DNA of 64,000 nt from Gp6-AA40 sp035649635 (GTDB lineage: Bacteria; Acidobacteriota; Vicinamibacteria; Vicinamibacterales; UBA2999): NCBI GenBank assembly GCA_035649635.1, contig DASRJE010000198.1, positions 194,724 to 258,723 of the forward strand, written 5' to 3'. The notes beneath the pieces are model-generated. The model saw only the letters and a program-made list of their open reading frames with translations. It had not been told where the DNA came from and searched no databases. Position 1 is the first letter of the stretch. Each line of letters begins with the position of its first letter. Position numbers and translations under genes: made by a program. Below are positions 27,557 through 37,169 of this stretch, one piece after another.

Positions 27557-30264
27557 GGAGCGAACAGCGACGACTGGCGGACATCGCCGCAGGCCGCGGC
27601 GACTGGCAGCGCTGGGGAACCTACGTGAGCGATCGCGCGTGGGCCACGGTGCGGGAAGACTACAGCGCCGATGGAAACGCGTGGGACTACTTCCCACATG
27701 ACCACGCCAGGAGCCGCGCCTACCGTTGGAACGAAGACGGACTCGCCGGCTTTTGTGACCGCGATCAGTATCTGTGCCTTGGGCTGGCGCTCTGGAACGG
27801 GCGCGATCCGATTCTCAAGGAACGGATGTTCGGTCTGTCGAACCGGGAGGGCAACCACGGAGAAGACGTCAAGGAGTACTTCTTCTATCTCGACAACACG
27901 CCCACGCATTCCTACGCGCGCATGCTCTACAAGTATCCACAGGTCGCATTCCCGTATGGTGACCTGGTCGAAGAGAATCGACGACGCGGACCGCAACAGC
28001 CTGAGTACGAGCTCGTCGATGCAGTCGGCGATGCGTTTCGGGAAGGGCGCTACTTCGACGTCTTCGTCGAATACGCGAAGGCGGGAGTGGAAGACATCTT
28101 GTGCCGTGTGCGCGTGGTGAACCGCGGACCCGATCCCGCGCCCATCCACGTGCTCCCTCATCTCTGGTATCGCAACACCTGGTCATGGACGCCAGCTGCG
28201 CAGCGGCCTGCCATTCACGCGGGCACACCCGGGAGCGCGTGGACTGAGGACCCGAACCTGGGAACACGATGGTGGTACGTGCGCGCCGAGGATGGCATCA
28301 CGCCGGTGTTGCTCTTCACGGAGAACGAGACGAACACGGAGCGGCTGTTCGGCGTCGCCAACAGCGGACGCTACGTGAAAGATGGCATCGACGACGCCAT
28401 CGTGCATGGCCTCCGCGATCGTGTGAATGAGGAACGCGGCACCAAGGTCGCGGCGCACGTGCACGCCCTGGTCGATCCGGGGGAGTCGTTCACCATTCAG
28501 ATCCGCCTCACGCCGGGGGCGAAGGCCAGGCCCTTCGTGCAATTCGATGCGGTCATGAGCCGGCGCCTTGCCGAGGCGGATGAATTCTACGCGGGCGTGC
28601 AGGCGCCGCATCTCACTGACGACGAACGTCGCGTCCAGCGCCAGGCCTACGCCGGGTTGTTGTGGTCGAAACAGTTCTACCACTACGACGTTCATCACTG
28701 GCTCGCCGGCGATGCCGCGCAGCCGGCGCCGCCACGTGAGCGCTGGCAAGGGCGCAATCGCGACTGGGCCCTTCATTTTCACAATGCCGACATCGTTTTG
28801 ATGCCAGACAAGTGGGAGTATCCGTGGTACGCCTCGTGGGATCTGGCGTTCCAGGCGGTCGTGATGGCGACGATCGATCCGGTGTTCGCGAAGTCGCAGA
28901 TGACGCTGCTCGCGGCGCCACGGTCGCAGCATCCCTACGGAACGATTCCTGGGTATGAGTGGGATTTCAACGCCGTCAATCCGCCCGTGATTGCATGGGC
29001 GGTGTGGCAGATCTACCACCTCGAGTGGCAGCAGCGGGGTACTCCGGACGTCGGTTTCCTGAAGTCGATGTTCGATCCCCTGCTGATGATGCTGACGTGG
29101 TGGCTGAACCGCAAGGACCGGGAGGGCAAGGGCATCTTCAGCGGCGGCTTCCTCGGGCTCGACAATATTGGCGTATTCGACCGCGATCAGCCGCTGCCGA
29201 CCGGTGGCTCGCTCGAGCAGGGAGATGCCACCGGGTGGATGGCGATGTTCCAGTTGAACATGGTGGCGATCGCCTTTGAGTTGGCGTTACACGACCCTCA
29301 CTACGAGCCGATGGTCCACCGGTTTGGCCAGGACTTCGTCATCGTCGCCAGTGTCATGCAGCGCACGGGCGGGGGCGGCTTCGGACTCTGGAACGAAGAG
29401 CACGGCTTTTACTTCGATGTGATTCGCCACGACACTGAACGGGTACCGCTGAAGATCTACTCAATGGTCGGCCTGGTCCCACTGTTTGCGGCGACCGTTA
29501 TCGAGCCTTCGGCCCTGGCGAAGCTGCCCGTTGTGATGCAGACGGTCGGCAACGTGCTGAACAGCAGGGAGTTTCTCAGGTCGATCCTGCCCACCTTCAT
29601 CGAGCCCGGAGAAAACGGCACGCGGCTCCTGTCTGTGGTCAGCCAGGCTCGGCTGGCCGCAATCCTGCAGCGTGTCCTTGACGAGACGCAGTTCCTGTCG
29701 GAGTACGGGGTGCGATCGCTGTCGCGCGAACATGCTGAGCGCCCTTATTCATTCGAGGTCGGGGGGCAGCGCCATGAAGTGGCGTACCGGCCCGGGGTCT
29801 CGGACAACCGCATGTTGGGCGGCAACTCGAACTGGCGCGGCCCGATCTGGTTTCCGATGAACTTCCTGCTGATTCAGGCGCTCGCCACGTCCGCGCAGTA
29901 CTACGGCGATTCGTTCACCGTTGAGTGTCCGACAGGGTCGGGTCGTTTCCTGCCGCTTCGAGACGTCGCGGACGAGCTTGCCGCGCGCCTGACGCGTCTC
30001 TTTGTGCGGGATGAGCGATACGGAGGTCGCCGAGCCGTCTTCGGCGACAACGAGTACTTCCAGCACGACCCGCACTGGCGCGACTACGTGCCGTTTCATG
30101 AGTACTTCCACGGCGATACGGGCGCCGGACTTGGCGCCGGTCATCAGACGGGCTGGACCGCCCTCGTCGCGCTGCTACTCCAATACGGTGGTCAATTGCA
30201 CTTCGAGAAGGTTCGTCGCGACGACGACGGTCCTTCGGCGGTTCAAGAAGGAAAGGTGGCGTGA
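27553..30264 (+). CDS. GH63/MGH1-like glucosidase
   Basis: A 903-residue predicted cytoplasmic glycoside hydrolase of the GH63 (mannosyl-oligosaccharide glucosidase-like) group, acting on alpha-glucosides. An N-terminal beta-sandwich of about 330 residues opens with WGTYVSDRAWATVREDYS and is followed by an (alpha/alpha)6-barrel catalytic region. Family-like segments include KWEYPWYASWDLAFQAV, NRKDREGKGIFSGGFLGLDN and GGNSNWRGPIWFPMN. No signal peptide is present. Its ATG overlaps the RND stop by 4 bases (ATGA). With the sugar-phosphate genes that follow, it probably feeds glucose from glycogen-, trehalose- or glucosylglycerate-like compounds into the pentose phosphate pathway; the exact substrate is not known. 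Confidence 0.88.
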   Translation: MRSEQRRLADIAAGRGDWQRWGTYVSDRAWATVREDYSADGNAWDYFPHDHARSRAYRWNEDGLAGFCDRDQYLCLGLALWNGRDPILKERMFGLSNREGNHGEDVKEYFFYLDNTPTHSYARMLYKYPQVAFPYGDLVEENRRRGPQQPEYELVDAVGDAFREGRYFDVFVEYAKAGVEDILCRVRVVNRGPDPAPIHVLPHLWYRNTWSWTPAAQRPAIHAGTPGSAWTEDPNLGTRWWYVRAEDGITPVLLFTENETNTERLFGVANSGRYVKDGIDDAIVHGLRDRVNEERGTKVAAHVHALVDPGESFTIQIRLTPGAKARPFVQFDAVMSRRLAEADEFYAGVQAPHLTDDERRVQRQAYAGLLWSKQFYHYDVHHWLAGDAAQPAPPRERWQGRNRDWALHFHNADIVLMPDKWEYPWYASWDLAFQAVVMATIDPVFAKSQMTLLAAPRSQHPYGTIPGYEWDFNAVNPPVIAWAVWQIYHLEWQQRGTPDVGFLKSMFDPLLMMLTWWLNRKDREGKGIFSGGFLGLDNIGVFDRDQPLPTGGSLEQGDATGWMAMFQLNMVAIAFELALHDPHYEPMVHRFGQDFVIVASVMQRTGGGGFGLWNEEHGFYFDVIRHDTERVPLKIYSMVGLVPLFAATVIEPSALAKLPVVMQTVGNVLNSREFLRSILPTFIEPGENGTRLLSVVSQARLAAILQRVLDETQFLSEYGVRSLSREHAERPYSFEVGGQRHEVAYRPGVSDNRMLGGNSNWRGPIWFPMNFLLIQALATSAQYYGDSFTVECPTGSGRFLPLRDVADELAARLTRLFVRDERYGGRRAVFGDNEYFQHDPHWRDYVPFHEYFHGDTGAGLGAGHQTGWTALVALLLQYGGQLHFEKVRRDDDGPSAVQEGKVA

Positions 30265-31673
30265 TGGCTTCAGTTCCCGCGGATGCGCTGGTCTTTTACG
30301 GGGCAACCGGCGATCTTGCTTACAAGAAGATATTTCCCGCGCTGCATGGCATGGCCCTTCGTGGACATCTGCCCCCTCGGGTCATCGCGGTCGCCAAGTC
30401 GGGATGGACGCTCGACCAGCTCCGCGCTCGGGCACAGGAGAGCATCGAACGGAGCGGCGGGCTCAACCGCGATGCCTTCAACAGATTCGTCGCGGTGCTC
30501 TCATATATCGACGGTGACTACAGCGACATCTCGACATTTCAGCAGCTCGCCGATGCCCTGGGCGGGAGCAACTATCCGGCGCATTACCTCGCGATTCCGC
30601 CGCGGCTCTTCGGCCTCGTGTTCAGGCAACTCGCTCTGAGCGGCGCGTCGCGGAGTGGCCGCGTCATCGTCGAAAAGCCGTTTGGTCACGAGCTTGCGAC
30701 CGCGCGCGAGCTGAACCATGTCATGCACGAGACGTTCGCAGAGCGCGACGTCTACCGCATCGATCACTACCTGGGGAAAAATGCCGTTCAGAACCTCTTG
30801 TTCTTCCGATTCGGGAATGCGTTCGTGGAGCCGATCTGGAACCGGCAGTTCGTCGAGGACGTGCAGATCACGATGGCGGAAGAGTTCGGCGTCGATGGCC
30901 GAGGGCAGTTTTACGACGCGACCGGCGCCATCCGGGACGTCGTTCAGAATCATCTGCTGCAACTGCTCACCAACGTCGCGATGGAACCGCCGCCTGGCGT
31001 CGATCCTGAGCTGGCACGAGACGAACGCGTCAAAGTGCTCAAAGGGATCGCGACCATACAACCGGGCGATGTCGTGCGCGGGCAATTTCGCGGGTATCGC
31101 AACGAGGGTGGCGTCAGTCCCTCGTCTACGGTCGAGACCTATGCGGCAATGCGGCTGTCCATCAATTCATGGAGATGGAAAGGCGTGCCTTTCTATATCC
31201 GCGCCGGAAAGCGCCTGGCGACGACAGCGACCGAGGTCATCGTCAGGTTGCGGCAGGCACCCGCCGTCTTCACGCCAGCACCGCCGCCAGCGAACTACTT
31301 CCGCTTCCAGGTCTCGCCAACGCAGACCATTGCTATTACGTCGTTCGTCAAGCTACCAGGAGACACGCTTCGCGGTGAAGTCGTCAACCTCACAGTGAGC
31401 GAGCATTACGATCCCAACGAGGTGGGAGCGTATGAAGAGCTGCTGACCGACGCTCTCAAGGGTGTCGCTACACGCTTCGCCCGGCAGGACTACGTGGAAG
31501 AAGCGTGGCGCATCGTCGACCCCGTCCTGGATGACGTCACCCCGGTGTTCGAGTACGAGCCTGGAAGCTGGGGGCCATCAGAAGTCAGTCGGGTCGCTCC
31601 TGCCGGAGGGTGGGTAGATGTGTTGGCGGCCGAGAAACCCGCGGCCCGCGAAGTCGTCACCTTGAGGTCGTAA
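30264..31673 (+). CDS. zwf: glucose-6-phosphate 1-dehydrogenase
   Basis: A 469-residue enzyme that oxidises glucose 6-phosphate to 6-phosphogluconolactone, making NADPH. The N-terminal Rossmann motif is GATGDLAYKKIFPAL. The substrate signature RIDHYLGKNAVQNLLFFRFGN region near residue 170-190 contains the catalytic histidine. VEKPFGHEL and NWRWKGVPF-like (NSWRWKGVPFYIRAGKR) motifs are intact. It overlaps the glucosidase stop; GTG 30261 or ATG 30264 are both possible, and the latter has better ribosome spacing. No lactonase (pgl) gene is present in this cluster. Confidence 0.96.
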   Translation: MASVPADALVFYGATGDLAYKKIFPALHGMALRGHLPPRVIAVAKSGWTLDQLRARAQESIERSGGLNRDAFNRFVAVLSYIDGDYSDISTFQQLADALGGSNYPAHYLAIPPRLFGLVFRQLALSGASRSGRVIVEKPFGHELATARELNHVMHETFAERDVYRIDHYLGKNAVQNLLFFRFGNAFVEPIWNRQFVEDVQITMAEEFGVDGRGQFYDATGAIRDVVQNHLLQLLTNVAMEPPPGVDPELARDERVKVLKGIATIQPGDVVRGQFRGYRNEGGVSPSSTVETYAAMRLSINSWRWKGVPFYIRAGKRLATTATEVIVRLRQAPAVFTPAPPPANYFRFQVSPTQTIAITSFVKLPGDTLRGEVVNLTVSEHYDPNEVGAYEELLTDALKGVATRFARQDYVEEAWRIVDPVLDDVTPVFEYEPGSWGPSEVSRVAPAGGWVDVLAAEKPAAREVVTLRS

Positions 31674-32110
31674 TGAATACCACCATCCGCAATCTGATTC
31701 TTCGCGCTAACGCGCTCTATATCGGCATTGCCGGGTTCGCAGGGATGATCTTCGACATCCGCGGGGTCCTGTACGGCGTCGGACCACAAGGTCGCGTGCT
31801 CGCCAACGCCCCGTACGCGGGGATTGGTTTTGTCGAGGCACACGGACTTGCGGTGATTCTCGCCGTCCTGTTGTGGCGAGCGAAGCCCGAGCGGTCCGCA
31901 CACTTCACCGCAGCTGCCGTCGTCGCGTTGCTCGGCACTGCCAACCTGGCTTTCTGGCAGGCCTTCATCGCCATGGACGCTCTCGTGATGGGATATGTGA
32001 CGACGGCGCTGCACTGGACTTTTTTCGCGTTGAACCTCGGCGCTGCGCTGACGATACATAAAGGCGCGGAGGCCTCCGCGTTACGATTACCCGTCGAGCG
32101 CGCGCTGTAG
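31673..32110 (+). CDS. small four-helix membrane protein of unknown function
   Basis: A 145-residue protein with four predicted membrane helices and short loops. No family motif was recognised. Start and stop fit tightly: TAATG joins it to zwf, so it is translated with the sugar-phosphate enzymes. The stretch WQAFIAMDALVMGYVTTALHWTFFALN is part of the last two helices, given here only as a landmark in pieces (WQAFIAMDAL, TTALHWTFFALN). A role in the same pathway is inferred from position only. Confidence 0.75.
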   Translation: MNTTIRNLILRANALYIGIAGFAGMIFDIRGVLYGVGPQGRVLANAPYAGIGFVEAHGLAVILAVLLWRAKPERSAHFTAAAVVALLGTANLAFWQAFIAMDALVMGYVTTALHWTFFALNLGAALTIHKGAEASALRLPVERAL

Positions 32111-32166
32111 CGTGCGCGGTAGGTCAGGCTGAGTCGCGCGGCGCGTCAGAGTAACGGGAGACGGGA

Positions 32167-34278
32167 ATGGCGACACTCACACAACTCGACCTCGATCAGC
32201 TTTCGATCAACACCATTCGAACGTTGTCGATGGACGCGGTGCAGCAGGCAAAGTCCGGGCATCCCGGTACCCCGATGGCGATGGCGCCGGTCGTCTACAC
32301 GCTGTGGCAGCACTTTCTCCGCTTCGATCCCGAGGATCCGATCTGGCCGAATCGCGATCGCTTCGTGCTGTCGATCGGTCATGCCTCGATGTTGCTGTAT
32401 TCGATGCTCCACCTGACGGGCGTGAAGTCGGTGAACCCGAAGTACGAGGTGCTGGGCACGCCGGCAGTCACGCTCGACGACATCAAGCGTTTCAGACAGC
32501 TCGATAGCAAATGCCCGGGACATCCCGAATATCGTCTGACTTCCGGCGTTGAGACGACTACGGGCCCGCTTGGGCAAGGGGTTGCCACCAGCGTCGGCAT
32601 GGCCATCGCCAGGAACTGGATGGCCTCGTATTTCAATCGCCCCAGTTTCGAGATGTTCGACTACGACGTCTACGCGCTCTGCGGCGATGGCGACATGATG
32701 GAGGGTGTCTCGGGCGAGGCGGCGTCGTTGGCAGGACACCTGGCGCTCTCGAACTTGTGCTGGATCTACGACAACAATCACATCTCGATCGAGGGGCACA
32801 CCGAGCTGGCGTTCAGCGAGGATGTGGCCGGGCGGTTCATCGCGTATGGATGGAACGTGACGCGCGTCGGAGATGCCAACGATCTCGAACGCCTCGAGCG
32901 CGCGTTCGCGACGTTCAAGAACACGACGGACCGTCCCACGCTCATCATTGTCGACAGTCACATCGCATACGGGTCGCCCAACAAGCAGGACACGAGCGCC
33001 GCGCACGGCGAGCCGCTCGGCGACGAAGAAGTGCGGCTCACGAAGCGATCGTACGGATGGCCGGAGAACGCCAAGTTCCTCGTGCCCGACGGTGTGCGGG
33101 AACACTTCGAAGAGGGTGTCGGCGCGCGTGGACGCACCACCCGCGCCGAGTGGACGGAGCGATTCGTACGCTATCGATCGGCGCACCCCGACCTGGCCGA
33201 ACAGTTGTTCCTGATGCAGCATCGCGAGCTTCCGAAGGGATGGGACGACGGGTTACCGGTGTTTCCGGCCGACGAGAAAGGTGTCGCCAGCCGTGATTCC
33301 TCGAGCAAAGTTCTCAATGTCCTGGCGCAACGGACACCGTGGTTGCTCGGAGGAGCCGCCGACCTCGCGCCCTCGACAAAGACTCGCCTGACGTTCGACG
33401 GGGCTGGTGATCTCAACGCCGAGAATCGAGGCGCGCGCAACATGCACTTTGGTATTCGGGAGCACGCCATGGGCGCAGTCGTCAACGGGCTCTCGTTGTC
33501 GAAGATGCGCCCCTTCGGCTCGACCTTCCTGATTTTCAGCGACTACGTGCGACCGTCGATTCGACTGAGCGCGCTGATGGAGGTGCCGGCGATCTACATC
33601 TTCACGCACGACTCGATTGGGGTCGGCGAAGACGGTCCGACCCATCAGCCGATCGAGCAGCTCGCATCGTTGCGCGCGATTCCAGGGTTGATGACGCTTC
33701 GCCCGGCCGATGCGAACGAGGTGGTGGAAGCGTGGCGCGTGATCATGCAGCTTCGACACGAGCCGGTCGCACTGGTGCTGACCCGTCAACCGCTGCCGAC
33801 CTTCGACCGATCGAAGGTGGCCCCGGCCGCCGGTGTGGCCCGCGGCGCCTATGTGCTGGCCGATTCCCCCGGTGGCGTTCCACAGGTCCTGCTTCTCGCC
33901 ACCGGTAGCGAAGTGTCGCTCTGCCTGGGCGCGATGGATTTACTCGCACGCGATGGTGTTCGGGCGCGCGTCGTCAGCATGCCATCATGGGAACTCTTTG
34001 AAAAGCAGCCACAGGACTATCGTGCGGAAGTGCTGCCTCCCAACGTCACGGCACGTGTGTCCGTCGAGCAGGCAGGCACGCTCGGGTGGAGCCGCTACGT
34101 CGGCCCCAACGGTATTTGCCTGGGCATGAAAACGTTTGGCGCTTCGGCGCCATTGCAGCAACTGCAGCAGAAGTTTGGATTTACCGCGGAACGCGTGGCT
34201 GCGGCCGCACGTCAGGTGCTGGGGGGTGATCCCAGCAAGGTCGTGCCGCCCACTGACGCGCTGCCGACGGGGGAGTGA
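32167..34278 (+). CDS. tkt: transketolase
   Basis: A 703-residue thiamine-diphosphate enzyme of the non-oxidative pentose phosphate pathway, moving two-carbon units between sugar phosphates. Thiamine-binding CGDGDMMEGVSGEA with the later NNHISIEG is intact, as are the N-terminal SGHPGTPMAMAP and the central GVGEDGPTHQPIEQLASLRA. GGGAGACGGGA precedes the ATG as a ribosome site. It follows a 56-base gap, one of the few real gaps in this operon, so an internal promoter is possible. Confidence 0.96.
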   Translation: MATLTQLDLDQLSINTIRTLSMDAVQQAKSGHPGTPMAMAPVVYTLWQHFLRFDPEDPIWPNRDRFVLSIGHASMLLYSMLHLTGVKSVNPKYEVLGTPAVTLDDIKRFRQLDSKCPGHPEYRLTSGVETTTGPLGQGVATSVGMAIARNWMASYFNRPSFEMFDYDVYALCGDGDMMEGVSGEAASLAGHLALSNLCWIYDNNHISIEGHTELAFSEDVAGRFIAYGWNVTRVGDANDLERLERAFATFKNTTDRPTLIIVDSHIAYGSPNKQDTSAAHGEPLGDEEVRLTKRSYGWPENAKFLVPDGVREHFEEGVGARGRTTRAEWTERFVRYRSAHPDLAEQLFLMQHRELPKGWDDGLPVFPADEKGVASRDSSSKVLNVLAQRTPWLLGGAADLAPSTKTRLTFDGAGDLNAENRGARNMHFGIREHAMGAVVNGLSLSKMRPFGSTFLIFSDYVRPSIRLSALMEVPAIYIFTHDSIGVGEDGPTHQPIEQLASLRAIPGLMTLRPADANEVVEAWRVIMQLRHEPVALVLTRQPLPTFDRSKVAPAAGVARGAYVLADSPGGVPQVLLLATGSEVSLCLGAMDLLARDGVRARVVSMPSWELFEKQPQDYRAEVLPPNVTARVSVEQAGTLGWSRYVGPNGICLGMKTFGASAPLQQLQQKFGFTAERVAAAARQVLGGDPSKVVPPTDALPTGE

Positions 34279-34283
34279 TTGTC

Positions 34284-37109
34284 ATGGAACTCGTCGATGT
34301 TCAAACCAGCAACCCGCTACGAGCGCTCAACGTTCTGGGTCAGTCAATCTGGCTCGATTCGATCAGCCGGCATCTCCTCCACAGCGGCGAGCTGAAACAG
34401 CTCATCGCCAACGACGGGCTGCGGGGCGTCACGAGTAATCCGGCGATCTTCGAGCACGCCATTCGAGGAAGCGCTGACTACGCCGCCACGCTGGAGGCGT
34501 TGGAGTCGCGTGGCGACCAGGACGCGAAAACGCTCTACGAACAGTTGGCGATCCAGGACGTGCGGGACGCCACGGATGCCATGCGCCCGGTGTACGAGGC
34601 GACAGCGAAGCGCGACGGCTATGTCAGCCTCGAGGTCTCCCCGTACCTCGCGCACAGGACAGAAGAGACCGTGCTCGAGGCGAGGAGACTCTGGGGGGCC
34701 GTTGATCGGCCCAACCTCATGATCAAGGTTCCGGCAACGGCCGAAGGGATACCGGCAATCCGGCAACTCATCGGCGAAGGAATCAACGTCAACGTGACGC
34801 TGCTGTTTGCGATCGACGCGTATGAAGCTGTTTCCGATGCGTATCTGTCCGGACTAGAAACCTTTCTGAGGACCGGGGCGGGACGCGATCGGATCGGGAG
34901 TATCGCCAGCGTGGCGAGCTTCTTTGTCAGCAGGATCGATACCCTCATCGACGATCTGCTTCGGCGCCGCCTCGAGAACCCCGCAATCGATCGGTATCAG
35001 CGACGCGTCCTGGAAGCACTGCGGGGGACCGTTGCAGTCGCCAACGCCAAGCTCGCTTACCAGTCCTACCAGCGAATGCTCGCCAGCCCGCGCTGGAAGG
35101 CTCTGGCCGAAAAGGGGGCGCAGACGCAGCGTCTGCTGTGGGCCAGCACGGGGACCAAGGATCCGTCGTACCCGGACGTGAAGTACGTCGCCGAGCTGAT
35201 CGGACCGGACACGGTCAACACCGTGCCGCCCGCGACACTTGCCGCATTCCGCGATCACGGCAGCGCGCATCCCACGTTGACTGAGAACGTGGACGAAGCG
35301 CGCCACATCATGGAGACGCTCGAGAACATCGGTATCTCCCTCACGGAAGTCACCGACCGTCTTCTCGTCGATGGCGTGCGGCTGTTCGCCGACGCGTTCG
35401 ATCGTCTGCTGGGCGCTGTCGAACAGAAGCGCGTCTCGCTACTCGGCGCTGCGCTGAACCAACAACGTGTGTCCTTGCCGGAGCCGTTGGCTTCAGCGCT
35501 GCCGAAGTCGCTTGACCAGTGGCGGGCTGCTGGCAACGTCAGAAGGCTTTGGGCCGGCGACTCGTCACTGTGGACTGGCGCCGACGAAAACAAGTGGCTC
35601 GGATGGTTGGACATCACTCGTCAGCAACTGGCACAGGTGGATCAGTTGGTCGCGCTGGCTCAGGAGATCAAGGATGCAGGGTTTGCCGATGCAGTGTTGC
35701 TCGGGATGGGAGGGTCGAGCCTCTGTCCCGCTGTGATGCGCGCCACCTTTGGAACTGTCCCTGGATTCCCCCGGCTTCACGTCCTCGATTCGACCGACCC
35801 GGCGCAGATTCAGTCGTGCGAGGAGCAAGTCGACCTCCTGAACACGATCTTCATCGTCTCGAGCAAGTCAGGAAGCACGCTCGAACCCAACATCCTCAAG
35901 GAGTACTTCTTTGAACGGGTCCGCATCGCGGGGCTTGGCGATGCCACGGGCAGCCGGTTCGTCGCGATCACCGATCCGGGCTCGGCGCTCGAACAGGTTG
36001 CGACGCGCGATCGAGTCCGCCACATCTATCACGGCATGCCGAATATCGGAGGCCGTTACTCGGCCTTGTCCGCGTTTGGAACGGTCCCGTCCGCGGTGAT
36101 GGGGCTCGACGTGAGGCAGTTGCTGATGAGCGGGGAGCTGATGGTGCGGAGTTGTGGCCCGAGTGTTCCACCGGACCAGAATCCGAGCGTGGTGCTTGGA
36201 ACAGTGCTTGGCCTCAGTGCGCAGCAGGGTCGCGACAAACTGACCTTCGTGGTCTCGCCCGAGCTGTCCGAGCTTGCCGCCTGGCTCGAGCAGCTGGTGG
36301 CGGAATCAACCGGCAAGCAGGGCAAGGGCATCATTCCCGTCGATGGCGAGCAGCTGGGCGACCCTTCGCTTTATGGCACTGATCGAGTGTTCGTTCACGT
36401 CGCTCTCGCCGATCAGGGCGACGAGGCGGCTGATGCCAGGCTGGAGGCGCTCGAACGCGCTGGCCATCCAGTCGTCCGAATCGTTGTCAGCGACCGAATG
36501 GCGCTCGGACAGGAGTTCTTCCGATGGGAGATGGCGACGGCGGTTGCCGGCGCCATCATCGGCATCAACCCCTTCGATCAGCCGGACGTCGAGGCGAGCA
36601 AGGTTGCGACGCGCAAACTGACCAGCGAATACGAACAGACCGGGCATCTGCCTGGCGATTCGTCTGCGATGCCGAGCGTCGACGACCTGCGCACGCATCT
36701 CGACAGCCTCCGCCCCGGCGATTACTTTGCCCTGCTCGCTTACATCGAGATGAGCGACGAGCACCGGGACATGCTCCAGCGAATCCGGCACCTGGTGAGA
36801 GGCCGCAAACACGTCGCCACCTGCCTCGGGTTCGGACCTCGCTTCCTGCACTCCACCGGTCAGGCCTACAAAGGCGGACCGAACACCGGGGTGTTCGTGC
36901 AGGTGACGTGTGAAGATGCAGAGGATCTACCGGTGCCGGGACGCCGCTACACCTTCGGCGTGGTGAAGGCGGCGCAGGCCCTCGGTGATTTCGCGGTGTT
37001 GAAGGAGCGAGGTCGACGCGCGCTACATGTACATCTCGGACCGGACATCCGGCAGGGGTTGACCGAGTTGTATGAAAAGATCGAACAGGCGCTGGACGGA
37101 AGGCAGTAA
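34284..37109 (+). CDS. tal-pgi: bifunctional transaldolase / glucose-6-phosphate isomerase
   Basis: A 941-residue fusion. Residues 1-370 form a transaldolase with GVTSNPAIFEHAI and the Schiff-base lysine in NLMIKVPAT. Residues about 420-941 are a phosphoglucose isomerase with two SIS modules: LLGMGGSSLCPAV, VSSKSGSTLEPN, and a final GPRFLHSTGQAYKGG. One polypeptide thus makes fructose 6-phosphate in the pentose phosphate route and interconverts it with glucose 6-phosphate, permitting cycling through Zwf. ATG 34284 is chosen, as GGAG lies 8 bases upstream; GTG 34275 would overlap that site. Confidence 0.95.
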   Translation: MELVDVQTSNPLRALNVLGQSIWLDSISRHLLHSGELKQLIANDGLRGVTSNPAIFEHAIRGSADYAATLEALESRGDQDAKTLYEQLAIQDVRDATDAMRPVYEATAKRDGYVSLEVSPYLAHRTEETVLEARRLWGAVDRPNLMIKVPATAEGIPAIRQLIGEGINVNVTLLFAIDAYEAVSDAYLSGLETFLRTGAGRDRIGSIASVASFFVSRIDTLIDDLLRRRLENPAIDRYQRRVLEALRGTVAVANAKLAYQSYQRMLASPRWKALAEKGAQTQRLLWASTGTKDPSYPDVKYVAELIGPDTVNTVPPATLAAFRDHGSAHPTLTENVDEARHIMETLENIGISLTEVTDRLLVDGVRLFADAFDRLLGAVEQKRVSLLGAALNQQRVSLPEPLASALPKSLDQWRAAGNVRRLWAGDSSLWTGADENKWLGWLDITRQQLAQVDQLVALAQEIKDAGFADAVLLGMGGSSLCPAVMRATFGTVPGFPRLHVLDSTDPAQIQSCEEQVDLLNTIFIVSSKSGSTLEPNILKEYFFERVRIAGLGDATGSRFVAITDPGSALEQVATRDRVRHIYHGMPNIGGRYSALSAFGTVPSAVMGLDVRQLLMSGELMVRSCGPSVPPDQNPSVVLGTVLGLSAQQGRDKLTFVVSPELSELAAWLEQLVAESTGKQGKGIIPVDGEQLGDPSLYGTDRVFVHVALADQGDEAADARLEALERAGHPVVRIVVSDRMALGQEFFRWEMATAVAGAIIGINPFDQPDVEASKVATRKLTSEYEQTGHLPGDSSAMPSVDDLRTHLDSLRPGDYFALLAYIEMSDEHRDMLQRIRHLVRGRKHVATCLGFGPRFLHSTGQAYKGGPNTGVFVQVTCEDAEDLPVPGRRYTFGVVKAAQALGDFAVLKERGRRALHVHLGPDIRQGLTELYEKIEQALDGRQ

Positions 37110-37117
37110 GTGTAGCG

Positions 37118-37135
37118 GCGGGTCTCGAGGCCCGC
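37118..37135. repeat. palindrome after tal-pgi
   Basis: GCGGGTCT-CG-AGGCCCGC forms an 8-bp stem with one G-T pair, 9 bases after the tal-pgi stop. It is followed by TGTCGAGA, and a closely related sequence follows cydB (41912-41924) and another follows the monooxygenase gene (44571-44588). Confidence 0.6.
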
Positions 37136-37169
37136 TGTCGAGACAAGACCGAAGACGGGAGACAGAGCC

